Shown: positions 1 to 6,715, counted from the first letter of the stretch. The stretch is DNA of 12,798 bases from 2-12-FULL-41-16 sp964473715 (GCA_964473715.1 CAYYQC010000026.1:1-12798), one strand, 5' to 3'. Notes: generated by a model from the sequence alone, not told the origin. Program-made: numbers and translations.

Positions 1-2761
1 TCACATCAACCGGTGTACCATCGGCCAAGAATGGCATGTCTTCGGCAGGAACTACGCGAGAGATAACACCTTTGTTTCCATGACGACCGGCCATCTTGTC
101 ACCAACCTGCACTTTACGCATGTCAGCTACAGTCACTTGAACTTGTTTGATTACACCTGGTTGTAATTTGTCACCAGCATCAGCAGAGAAGATTTTAACA
201 TCAATTACTTTACCGTGTTCACCGTGTTCCAAATACAATGATGAATCACGTACGTCGCGAGCTTTTTCACCAAAGATGGCGCGGAGCAACCGTTCTTCTG
301 GAGTAAGTTCAGTTTCACCTTTTGGTGTAATTTTACCTACCAAAATATCACCAGAATGAACTTCAGCACCTACACGCACAATACCTTCAGAATCTAAGTT
401 CTTTAATTTTTCTTCACTAACATTTGGAATATCACTGGTTACCACTTCCGGTCCAAGTTTAGTTTCACGAACATCAGTAGTGTAATGTTCAATTTGGATT
501 GAAGTATAACGGTCGTTTTGTACCAAACGTTCAGAAAGAATAATCGCATCTTCATAGTTATACCCTTCCCAAATCATGTAAGCTACCAAAACGTTTTGAC
601 CAAGTGAAAGTTCAGCATCTTTAATGGCTGGACCATCACAGAGTGGTTGGCCTTTTTTAACTTTTTGACCAAGTACTACGCTTGGGGTCTGATTAATACA
701 ACTGGAAGCATTTGAGCGAATAAATTTGTGTAAATTATATTCGTATACTTTACCTTTTTTACCAGTTACTTGAATAAAGTTACCAGTGACCGCGGTAATT
801 TCACCATCATCTTCAGCGGTATGAACATACCCACTTGAAAGTGCAGCGGCGCGCTCTACACCAGTACCCACGAGTGGTGGATCAGCTTTAATACAAGGCA
901 CAGCTTGGCGCTGCATGTTGGTACCCATCAAAGCACGAGTAGCATCATCATGTTCCAAGAATGGAATCAAACTAGTAGCCACAGACAAAATTTGGTTTGA
1001 AGCAACATCAGTATAATCAATCTCACTCACATCTGAATTTGCCGGTTGGCCATGCACACGAGCAGGAACTTTACCTGGCAACAAGAAACCATTTTCATCA
1101 CGAGCAATTTTGGCAGAAGCAGTAGTAACGCGTTCTTCTTCAAATGAATTGAGGTATACCACTTCACTTGAAACGCGAGGTTTTACAGGCACTTCAATAA
1201 TATCTTTTTTACCAGCTAATTTCTTAGCCATGTCAGCGGTAATTTTTTCACCAGCTTTTCCTACACCGCTAGTATCATCACGAAGAATTTCACCTTCAGT
1301 AAATTCAGCTTTGTTTGGAACCAAGCGAATTACTTTACGATATGGAGTTTCCAAAAAGCCAAAGGCATTCATGCGCGCAAATGTAGACAAGTGACCTACC
1401 AAACCAATGTTCGGACCTTCTGGTGTCGCAATTGGACAAATGCGACCATAGTGGGTGGTGTGCACATCACGAACTTCAAAGCCTGCGCGGTCACGAGACA
1501 AACCTCCAGGTCCAAGGGCTGAAACACGACGCTTATGTTCAAGTTCAGCGAGTGGGTTAACTTGATCCATGAATTGTGACAACTGTGAACTCATGAAAAA
1601 TTCACGAATCACGCTAATCACAGGGCGAGCATTGATGAGTTTATTTGGCACAATACTATCAATATCCATGGTACTCATGCGATCTTTGATAATACGTTCC
1701 ATGCGGGCTAAACCAATCCGGAAACGATTCTGTACTAATTCGCCAACCGCACGAACGCGGCGATTACCAAGATGGTCAATATCATCAGGAATTTCCTGAG
1801 TAACGTTAAGACGAACAACTTCTTTTAGCACCAAGAGAATTTTGTCGAGTGATAAAACGCGATGTTCTTTTTCAGAAAGTTGCGCATCAGCTAAGCCTTG
1901 GTTAAATTTAGTATTAAATTTATATACACCCACGTTACCAAGATCGTAACGATCAAAGTTAAAGAACATGGCATGAATCAATGAACGAGCATTATCAGAA
2001 GTAGCCAAATCACCCGGACGAATACGGCGATACACTTCAATCAAACCTTCTTCTTCACTTGAAGCAGTATCTTTTTTCAAAGTTTCTTCAATGTAATCAA
2101 TGTTTGGGTGATTATTCACTTCTTTGAAAGCTTCGCGAATGCCATCATCAGTTGATAAACCAAAAGCACGGAGAAGTGAAGTAGCTGCAACTTTACGTTT
2201 ACGATCTACTTTTACCCAGAGCACGTTGTTCTGATCAGTTTCTACTTCAATCCAAGCACCGCGGTTTGGGATAATTTTTGCTCCGTAAAAACGACGGCCG
2301 CGCATGTCATCAGCAGTAAAGAAAGCTCCAGGTGAGCGGATGAGCTGTGAAACTACCACACGCTCAATACCGTTAATCATAAAGGTACCGCGGTCAGTCA
2401 TAAGCGGTACATCTCCCAAATAAATTTCTTGTTTATTGGATTTACCAGTGCGCTTATTAACCAATTTTACTTGCACGCGAAGTGGTGCTTCAAAGGTTAC
2501 GTTCTTATTGCGGCACTGTGTTTCACTAAATTTAGCCTCGTCAAGGTAATATTCTTCAAAAAACAATTCCAAATCACGGCCAGTAAAGTCGGTTAATGGG
2601 GAAATTTCTTCAAACAACTCTTTGATCCCCTCTTTTAAGAACCATTCGTATGAAGTTTTTTGCACTTCAATTAAATCTGGGGTTTCCACGGCGTCGCGCA
2701 AGTTTGTAAAAAACTTTCGCTCCGTAGTTTTAAGTGGTTGCCGCTTATAGATTGGAGGCAT
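1..2761 (-). CDS. rpoB: DNA-directed RNA polymerase beta subunit, 3' end cut by window
   Basis: Beta subunit of the core RNA polymerase; it forms one side of the active-site cleft and the rifampicin pocket. Reading the minus strand from the ATG at 2761-2759 (MPPIYKRQPL) gives 920 codons with no stop or frameshift up to the window edge. Visible family motifs include the lobe/protrusion motif GAFFTADDMRGRRFYGAKI, the rifampicin region SQLSQFMDQVNPL followed by EHKRRVSALGPGG (M at residue 398), IPFLEHDDATRALMGTNMQ, GYNYEDAIILSERL and the active-site segment GDKMAGRHGNKG (first K at 889). The spacing from the start to these motifs is over 100 and about 180 residues shorter than in E. coli, so the two large E. 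coli insertions appear absent. Roughly 200-250 C-terminal residues should lie beyond the window. No Shine-Dalgarno lies close to the ATG; the nearest AAGGA is about 20 bases upstream, inside a hairpin. rpoC normally follows but is outside the window. Confidence 0.98.
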   Translation of the reverse strand, partial: MPPIYKRQPLKTTERKFFTNLRDAVETPDLIEVQKTSYEWFLKEGIKELFEEISPLTDFTGRDLELFFEEYYLDEAKFSETQCRNKNVTFEAPLRVQVKLVNKRTGKSNKQEIYLGDVPLMTDRGTFMINGIERVVVSQLIRSPGAFFTADDMRGRRFYGAKIIPNRGAWIEVETDQNNVLWVKVDRKRKVAATSLLRAFGLSTDDGIREAFKEVNNHPNIDYIEETLKKDTASSEEEGLIEVYRRIRPGDLATSDNARSLIHAMFFNFDRYDLGNVGVYKFNTKFNQGLADAQLSEKEHRVLSLDKILLVLKEVVRLNVTQEIPDDIDHLGNRRVRAVGELVQNRFRIGLARMERIIKDRMSTMDIDSIVPNKLINARPVISVIREFFMSSQLSQFMDQVNPLAELEHKRRVSALGPGGLSRDRAGFEVRDVHTTHYGRICPIATPEGPNIGLVGHLSTFARMNAFGFLETPYRKVIRLVPNKAEFTEGEILRDDTSGVGKAGEKITADMAKKLAGKKDIIEVPVKPRVSSEVVYLNSFEEERVTTASAKIARDENGFLLPGKVPARVHGQPANSDVSEIDYTDVASNQILSVATSLIPFLEHDDATRALMGTNMQRQAVPCIKADPPLVGTGVERAAALSSGYVHTAEDDGEITAVTGNFIQVTGKKGKVYEYNLHKFIRSNASSCINQTPSVVLGQKVKKGQPLCDGPAIKDAELSLGQNVLVAYMIWEGYNYEDAIILSERLVQNDRYTSIQIEHYTTDVRETKLGPEVVTSDIPNVSEEKLKNLDSEGIVRVGAEVHSGDILVGKITPKGETELTPEERLLRAIFGEKARDVRDSSLYLEHGEHGKVIDVKIFSADAGDKLQPGVIKQVQVTVADMRKVQVGDKMAGRHGNKGVISRVVPAEDMPFLADGTPVDV

Positions 2762-2942
2762 ACGTTTTTAGAAAACAAAAAATTCCTTTTGGGAAAAGGT
2801 TTTTATTATTAAAGTAAATTGTGGTTATTTGTGGACATCATGGAGGGTTACCGGACTAAGGTGGCCTGCGCCATAGCCAGTTTTTTCCCTTGCTTTAGAA
2901 GCTTGCAAGAGAGAGAACTGCCTCAAAACATGACTTTAAATC
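2762..2942 (-). promoter_or_regulatory. rpoB structured 5' leader (candidate cis-regulatory RNA)
   Basis: About 180 nt separate the predicted transcription start from the rpoB ATG, far longer than any other leader here. The promoter-proximal part (about 2850-2920) is clearly GC-richer than its AT-rich flanks. Reading the minus strand, it can fold into a long hairpin (CAGTT plus CTCTTGC at 2920-2904 pairing with GCAAGGG plus AACTG at 2894-2878). A second hairpin follows (GGCTA and TGGC, tetraloop GCAG, GCCA, a 3-nt bulge, then TAGTC; 2878-2854). The last 60 nt are AT-rich and contain the hairpin with T-run described separately. An autogenous or attenuation leader is plausible, and L10-type leaders are known upstream of rplJL-rpoB operons, but I cannot match this one to a known family. 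The fold is by eye. Confidence 0.5.
2771..2799 (-). terminator. Attenuator-like hairpin with T-run just before rpoB
   Basis: On the minus strand CCTTTT-CCC-AAAAGG (2799-2785) is a perfect 6-bp stem with a 3-nt loop, followed by AATTTTTTGTTTTC. It lies between the rpoB promoter and the ATG, ending some 23 nt before the start codon. The stem is short and AT-rich, so it would be a weak intrinsic terminator or an attenuator. The only AAGGA-like ribosome-binding sequence near rpoB is inside this stem, so it could also affect translation. The plus strand also reads as hairpin plus TTTTTATT, but no plus-strand transcript needs terminating here. Confidence 0.4.
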
Positions 2943-2948
2943 TCCACA

Positions 2949-2977
2949 AGCATACCTGAATTTTTAGGGACTGTCAA
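2949..2977 (-). promoter_or_regulatory. rpoB promoter (sigma70-type)
   Basis: On the minus strand a perfect -35 TTGACA (2977-2972), a 17-bp spacer and a -10 TATGCT (2954-2949) are followed by a likely start near 2942. This is the best promoter match in the window. A second TTGACA sits 29 bp further upstream (3006-3001), but it has no -10 at a usable distance. Confidence 0.8.
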
Positions 2978-3081
2978 GAAAGAACGCTAAACAGATTTTT
3001 TGTCAAGAGTGTGGTTTTTTTGGCTAGGTTGAGAGATTTCATAAAAACGAAAAAAATTCAAATTTCACTTTATCTAGGCAA

Positions 3082-3115
3082 TTATCCACATTCTGTGGAA
3101 AAGACCTGTTGATAA
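3082..3115. other. Cluster of three DnaA-box-like 9-mers
   Basis: TTATCCACA (3082-3090, plus) matches the E. coli DnaA-box consensus TTATNCACA exactly. TTTTCCACA (minus, 3102-3094) and TTATCAACA (minus, 3115-3107) each differ by one base. The first two form a TCCACA-TTC-TGTGGA dyad (3085-3099). AT-rich sequence flanks both sides, including a perfect 16-bp palindrome TTTGAAAATTTTCAAA at 3125-3140 inside the end of the aminotransferase gene. This could be a replication origin fragment, a DnaA regulatory or titration site, or chance in AT-rich DNA. The small hairpin could alternatively help end the aminotransferase transcript. Confidence 0.45.
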
Positions 3116-3119
3116 CTTA

Positions 3120-3929
3120 TTATTTTTGAAAATTTTCAAATAATTTCCTTAGATTCTGGAGCCCAGGACTAATTTCTGAATATATAAAATCACCAATCTG
3201 TTTGATCGGCACTATTCCTCCACTAGTATTAGTGATAAAAGCACCTTCACATTCTGAAATTTCCGCTAATTTAAGCAATTTTTCTTCTATTTGATATCCA
3301 TTTTGCTCTGCACAAGCAATCACGGTTTGGCGAGTAATTCCCCCCAAAACCAATTCTAAAGGCGGCGTGATTAAGGTTTTATTTTGAATAGCAAAAAAAT
3401 TAGTGCGCGTCCCTTCATATACCCTACTTTCCTGGTCAATAAAGAGCGTATCAAAAGCTCCGGCTTTTTGCGCTTTCTTATAAGCCAAATAACTAGGTAG
3501 CATGTTCAGGGTCTTGGCCTGAGGTAAAAACCGCTCATGTTTGACTGTAATTACCTTGACCCCATCCCGATACTCTTTATTTTCTACAAAACGTGGAGCC
3601 GTAAGAAACATGTACAAAGTCGCCTCAGCTGGGCTTGGGCCGCCCAAAAGAATCATTTTAAGGTTGGCTGCCTCAATATCATTCTCTTTAAGTAATTTTA
3701 CCGTATATTCCTCTATTTTTTCTACGGTAAACAGATGCTCAAGACCAATAATTTTAGCTGAATTCATGAGACGTTCAGCATGGTCAACTAGTAAATGCGC
3801 TTTTTCATGACGTACTTTAATTAATTCATATACCCCAAAACCATAAAATAATTCCAAATGATCAATTGGAATTACACCTTCTGAAATTGGTACAAGTTCA
3901 CCATTTTTTATCAAAAATTTTCCAATCAT
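3120..3929 (-). CDS. Class IV PLP-dependent aminotransferase / lyase family protein
   Basis: Soluble pyridoxal-phosphate enzyme of fold type IV, the family of branched-chain and D-amino-acid aminotransferases and aminodeoxychorismate lyase. From the ATG at 3929 it is 269 residues (MIGKFLIKNGELVP), a normal length. Family signs in order are the N-terminal YGFGVYELIKV block; HAERLMNSAKIIGL; the Schiff-base lysine K139 in QAKTLNMLPSYLAYKKA; the cofactor-binding EGTRTNFFAI (E172, which should contact the pyridine nitrogen); GGITR (197-201), which grips the phosphate; and FITNTSGGIVPI near the end. This last motif looks more like the TNSL-x-GI-x-PV form of aminodeoxychorismate lyases, while the TPPL...GITR part looks BCAT-like, so substrate is undecided. 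A GTG at 3953 would add 8 residues. I prefer the ATG because family members usually begin a few residues before the NG turn. Neither start has a clear Shine-Dalgarno. Confidence 0.88.
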   Translation of the reverse strand: MIGKFLIKNGELVPISEGVIPIDHLELFYGFGVYELIKVRHEKAHLLVDHAERLMNSAKIIGLEHLFTVEKIEEYTVKLLKENDIEAANLKMILLGGPSPAEATLYMFLTAPRFVENKEYRDGVKVITVKHERFLPQAKTLNMLPSYLAYKKAQKAGAFDTLFIDQESRVYEGTRTNFFAIQNKTLITPPLELVLGGITRQTVIACAEQNGYQIEEKLLKLAEISECEGAFITNTSGGIVPIKQIGDFIYSEISPGLQNLRKLFENFQK

Positions 3930-3937
3930 ACAATTTA

Positions 3938-3978
3938 CATTCCCAAATTCCACTAATAGATAACGGGATTTGGGAATG
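3938..3978. repeat. 11-bp perfect inverted repeat before the aminotransferase start
   Basis: CATTCCCAAAT (3938-3948) and ATTTGGGAATG (3968-3978) are exact reverse complements around a 19-nt loop. In the minus-strand transcript this hairpin ends 8 nt before the ATG at 3929 and encloses the alternative GTG at 3953 in its loop. It also buries the only purine-rich GGGA near the start. No T-run follows, so it is more likely a translational control hairpin or protein operator than a terminator. Confidence 0.5.
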
Positions 3979-4006
3979 CGCTGACCAGGTGGGATGGTGT
4001 CAGCGC
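3978..4006. repeat. 8-bp GC-rich inverted repeat spanning the orphan gene stop
   Basis: GCGCTGAC (3978-3985) and GTCAGCGC (3999-4006) are exact reverse complements with a 13-nt loop. The stop codon (TGA, 4002-4000) of the 85-codon gene is inside one arm. It abuts the 11-bp repeat, sharing base 3978. The stem is strong enough to stall polymerase or protect an mRNA 3' end, but no T-run follows on either strand. Confidence 0.5.
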
Positions 4007-4257
4007 TGGGCAGCAGGCGACTTTGTCTTCACTGGTGGAAGAAGTCTAGCCCACAGCTCGGGGATCTCCTGAACGACCGCGAGCCCCTTGTGGTTCCGAA
4101 GACGCAGGATGAACTCCTTCGCCTTTAGCTCAGACTCACATACACCTCCCATGCGCAGAAGGTGCGGGGTGAAACTATCATTCTTGAACAGGGAACGGAT
4201 CTTCTTAACCCGCTCTTCGTCCTCAGCAGTCATCTTCAACTGAGTAGCAACCCGCAT
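4000..4257 (-). CDS. Small GC-rich orphan protein, 85 aa, function unknown
   Basis: I do not recognise this protein. It is predicted soluble and charged, begins MRVATQLKMTAEDEERVKKI, has one cysteine, a probably helical N-terminal half (TAEDEERVKKIRSLFKN) and a basic, proline-containing tail (LPPVKTKSPAAQR). No signal peptide or membrane segment is seen. Support for a real gene is strong: ATG at 4257, GGAGGT (4268-4263) 5 nt upstream, and TATAAT (4289-4284) about 26 nt before the start. It is odd in three ways. GC is about 52-57% by line count, against about 28% in a 60-base block at the end of the next gene. It alone has a good Shine-Dalgarno. It is also the only gene here ending in TGA. These suggest recent acquisition or a distinct selective regime. 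Both flanks carry inverted repeats. Confidence 0.72.
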   Translation of the reverse strand: MRVATQLKMTAEDEERVKKIRSLFKNDSFTPHLLRMGGVCESELKAKEFILRLRNHKGLAVVQEIPELWARLLPPVKTKSPAAQR

Positions 4258-4262
4258 ATGAG

Positions 4263-4289
4263 ACCTCCAAAATTTGGGTGACCATTATA
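4263..4289 (-). promoter_or_regulatory. Promoter -10 and Shine-Dalgarno of the orphan gene
   Basis: The minus strand shows a perfect TATAAT (4289-4284) and then GGAGGT (4268-4263) placed 5 nt before the ATG at 4257. A start near 4277 would give a leader of about 20 nt. The -35 region is poor (TATTCT at 17-bp spacing), so activity may depend on an activator or on the AT-rich upstream tract. Confidence 0.55.
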
Positions 4290-4306
4290 AACTCTAAATT
4301 AAAAAA

Positions 4307-4372
4307 AGAATAAGTGCAAATCTTTACTAGAGATTAAAATAGTAAATATGATATACTATCCACACTTATTCT
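4307..4372. repeat. 10-bp inverted repeat bracketing the ftsK promoter
   Basis: AGAATAAGTG (4307-4316) and CACTTATTCT (4363-4372) are perfect reverse complements 46 bp apart. The right copy ends immediately before the ftsK ATG; the left copy lies in the -35 region of the divergent orphan gene. A nested 7-bp repeat, TTTACTA (4323-4329) and TAGTAAA (4340-4346) with a 10-bp gap, sits just upstream of the ftsK -10. Such nested symmetry in a divergent control region is typical of repressor operators, though AT-rich DNA gives such repeats by chance more often. Confidence 0.45.
4349..4357 (+). promoter_or_regulatory. ftsK extended -10 promoter, near-leaderless
   Basis: TG-A-TATACT (TG at 4349-4350, hexamer 4352-4357) is a good extended -10 element; no -35 lies at 16-18 bp. 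A start near 4364 leaves only about 9 nt before the ATG at 4373, with no Shine-Dalgarno, implying leaderless or near-leaderless translation. Confidence 0.6.
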
Positions 4373-6715
4373 ATGCCCCGTCGCTCTAGAGATGAATCTT
4401 CTTTGAATCCCACTTTATCACGGGGAATTATTTTTATTGTCTTAGTACTTTCGGCGTTTATTATTACCTTGAGTTTTTTTGGTAAAGCGGGAGTTGTGGG
4501 AGTAATGCTTAATGATTATGTACTCAGCTTTTTATTTGGTGTCATTAGATTTGCCACGCCATTTATAATTTTAACTTTAGCGTGGTTTATTATCCGTGAT
4601 ACTGATTATGATTATCGGCCCACACATATTTTGGGTACAATTTTATTTTTCATTTCACTGTGTAGTTTAGTACACATTCATTATTTTCCAGATCAAATGT
4701 GGAATGAAGCTATCGCCGGTCATGGCGGCGGAGTTTTTGGAATGTTTGCTTGGGTTTTGAAAAGTTATTTAGGAATTATTGCTGGCTCTTCAATCTTAGT
4801 GGCCCTAGGACTAGTTTCAATTTTCCTTTTGTACAACACAGCCATTACACATTTTGTCATGCTCCACCGCGCTCTTTTAGCAGGCCTAGGCATGGCGGGA
4901 AATGGTTTAATACATTTGTGTAGAAAATTATTTGTTCGCAGTGAAAAAGCTCCAGTGCAATTTAGTGTAAAAGGTGATTATTCTGAAGAAGATGAGGAAG
5001 AAGAACCTGCTTTTGCAAAAAAGAGTTTAGCTGAAGATGAGGAAGAAGAGGACGAGGAAATGGAAGAAGAGGAAGAAGAAACTGAAGAAGACGAGGAAAT
5101 GGAAGAAGAGGAAGAAGATGATAGACCACCACAAGGTGATGTTTGGTCAAAAAAAGTCGTGATTAAAAATTTACCACCAATGGATTTGCTTTCAGATAAA
5201 CGCGGTAAACCAACTAGTGGTGATGTAGATACAAATGCGGAAATAATCAAAAGTACTTTTGATCAATTCGGTATTGATGTGCAAATGGGTGAAGTTCGTG
5301 TTGGCCCAACGGTTACGCAATACACCATGAAACCAGCTGCGGGTGTAAAATTAACCCGTATTACCGGTCTTAGCCAAAATTTAGCTTTAGCATTGGCAGC
5401 ACAAACCATTCGCATTGAAGCACCAATTCCAGGCAAGGCTTTGGTGGGCGTGGAAGTACCAAACCAAAAAACTGCCATGGTGAGTATTAAAGAATTAATT
5501 GAAGATAAAGAATATCGCCAACGTCCACATAACATGATGATGGTGCTTGGTAAAGATGTGGCCGGTAAGGTCTGGCTCGGTGAATTAACCAAAATGCCTC
5601 ACTTATTAATTGCTGGTGCAACCGGTTCTGGTAAAACAGTGTGTGTAAATACCATTATCATGGGTTTACTCTATCAAAACACTGCGGAAACATTGCGCTT
5701 TATCATGGTAGATCCTAAACGTGTGGAATTAACATTATACAACGGCATTCCACATTTACTTACTCCAGTAATTACCAACACTCAAAAAACCGTGAACGCG
5801 CTCAAGTGGACCATTGGAGAAATGGAACGTCGTTTTGAATTACTTGCTTCAGTAGGTAGTCGCGATATTAATTCTTACAACCAAAAACATCCTGATACTA
5901 AATTACCATACATTGTTTTTGTCATTGATGAGCTTGCAGATTTAATGGCCACTGCAGCCAGTGAAGTAGAAGCCGGCATTATTCGTATTGCCCAAATGGC
6001 CCGCGCTGTTGGTATTCATTTATTAGTCGCAACACAACGTCCAAGTGTCGATGTTATTACCGGTTTAATGAAAGCTAATATTCCAGGCCGCATCGCTTTC
6101 TCTGTTGCTTCAGCAATTGATTCACGCACCATTCTTGATGCACCTGGTGCCGAAAAATTACTTGGTCGTGGTGACATGCTATTCTCATCATCAGACATGA
6201 GCAAACCAATGCGTATTCAAGGTGCGTATATTTCTGAAGAAGAAATGAAGCGGATTGTAGAATATCTCAAAGGTGATGAAGAACCAGAATACGATGAATC
6301 AATTGTAGGTGCACCTGCTCATGGCGCAACCAATAATATGTTTGGTGGCCCAAGCGATGATCGTGACCCATTATTTGAAGAAGCAAAAAAATTCATTATT
6401 CAAGCAGGCAAAGCTTCGGCTTCACTTTTGCAACGCAGACTTAAAGTAGGATATGCTCGAGCCGCTCGTCTCTTGGATGAATTAGAAGAAGCTGGAGTAG
6501 TTGGCCCTGGTGATGGCGCTAAACCACGAGAAATTTTGGCGACTCATACAGGATATGGTACAATTGAGCCACCTTCTACTGCTACAGTCTTTGACCCAGT
6601 AACTGAAGAAGAGCCAGAAGAGGAAGAGGAAACTGAAGAAAGCGAAGATGAAGAAGAAAGCGGTGTAGAAGAAGAAATTGATACTGATGATAAAGGAAAT
6701 AAATTTTTGTACTAA
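4373..6715 (+). CDS. ftsK: DNA translocase FtsK/SpoIIIE
   Basis: Septum-anchored hexameric ATPase that pumps chromosomal DNA through the closing division site. At 780 residues it resembles the shorter Gram-positive SpoIIIE/SftA-size proteins rather than E. coli FtsK. Order of parts: about four membrane segments (roughly 18-36, 50-74, 84-102, 133-155); a very acidic linker (205-250, nearly all Glu/Asp); the motor with Walker A GATGSGKT (415-422) and Walker B YIVFVIDELADLM (D519, E520); the conserved VATQRPSVDVITGLMKANIPG block; a gamma-type winged helix (about 664-725, KASASLLQRRLKVGYARAARLLD), which in FtsK reads polar DNA motifs; and a second acidic tail (about 742-775). The start follows the promoter by about 9 nt without a Shine-Dalgarno. 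The next gene starts 2 bases after the TAA, so the two are probably cotranscribed and coupled. Confidence 0.97.
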   Translation: MPRRSRDESSLNPTLSRGIIFIVLVLSAFIITLSFFGKAGVVGVMLNDYVLSFLFGVIRFATPFIILTLAWFIIRDTDYDYRPTHILGTILFFISLCSLVHIHYFPDQMWNEAIAGHGGGVFGMFAWVLKSYLGIIAGSSILVALGLVSIFLLYNTAITHFVMLHRALLAGLGMAGNGLIHLCRKLFVRSEKAPVQFSVKGDYSEEDEEEEPAFAKKSLAEDEEEEDEEMEEEEEETEEDEEMEEEEEDDRPPQGDVWSKKVVIKNLPPMDLLSDKRGKPTSGDVDTNAEIIKSTFDQFGIDVQMGEVRVGPTVTQYTMKPAAGVKLTRITGLSQNLALALAAQTIRIEAPIPGKALVGVEVPNQKTAMVSIKELIEDKEYRQRPHNMMMVLGKDVAGKVWLGELTKMPHLLIAGATGSGKTVCVNTIIMGLLYQNTAETLRFIMVDPKRVELTLYNGIPHLLTPVITNTQKTVNALKWTIGEMERRFELLASVGSRDINSYNQKHPDTKLPYIVFVIDELADLMATAASEVEAGIIRIAQMARAVGIHLLVATQRPSVDVITGLMKANIPGRIAFSVASAIDSRTILDAPGAEKLLGRGDMLFSSSDMSKPMRIQGAYISEEEMKRIVEYLKGDEEPEYDESIVGAPAHGATNNMFGGPSDDRDPLFEEAKKFIIQAGKASASLLQRRLKVGYARAARLLDELEEAGVVGPGDGAKPREILATHTGYGTIEPPSTATVFDPVTEEEPEEEEETEESEDEEESGVEEEIDTDDKGNKFLY
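5051..5118 (+). repeat. Tandem 39-bp duplication in the FtsK acidic linker
   Basis: A 29-base sequence beginning GACGAGGAAATGGAAG occurs identically at 5051-5079 and 5090-5118, a 39-bp (13-codon) period that keeps frame and encodes EDEEMEEEEE twice. The surrounding GAAGAAGAG tract is low complexity on both strands, which explains spurious Ser-rich and Leu-rich antisense reading frames here. Confidence 0.85.

Noticed and set aside
147..1799. Plus-strand open frames of 70-94 codons inside the rpoB region
   Set aside because: They lie antisense to a clearly conserved rpoB reading frame, have no family resemblance and no ribosome-binding or promoter signals.
2832..2951. Plus-strand 39-codon frame opposite the rpoB leader (ATG at 2840)
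   Set aside because: No promoter or conserved sequence; it runs through the stems of the leader and its GC content is explained by RNA structure.
3001..3006. Second TTGACA on the minus strand upstream of the rpoB promoter
   Set aside because: At 17-bp spacing the hexamer is TCTTTC, which is not a -10; probably coincidental in AT-rich DNA.
3866..4072. Plus-strand 68-codon frame across the aminotransferase/orphan boundary
   Set aside because: It is antisense to two better-supported genes and includes both inverted repeats, with no start signals.
4962..5250. Minus-strand Ser-rich and Leu/Pro-rich frames
   Set aside because: They are the complement of the GAA/GAG repeat coding for the FtsK acidic linker; low-complexity tracts keep antisense frames open.
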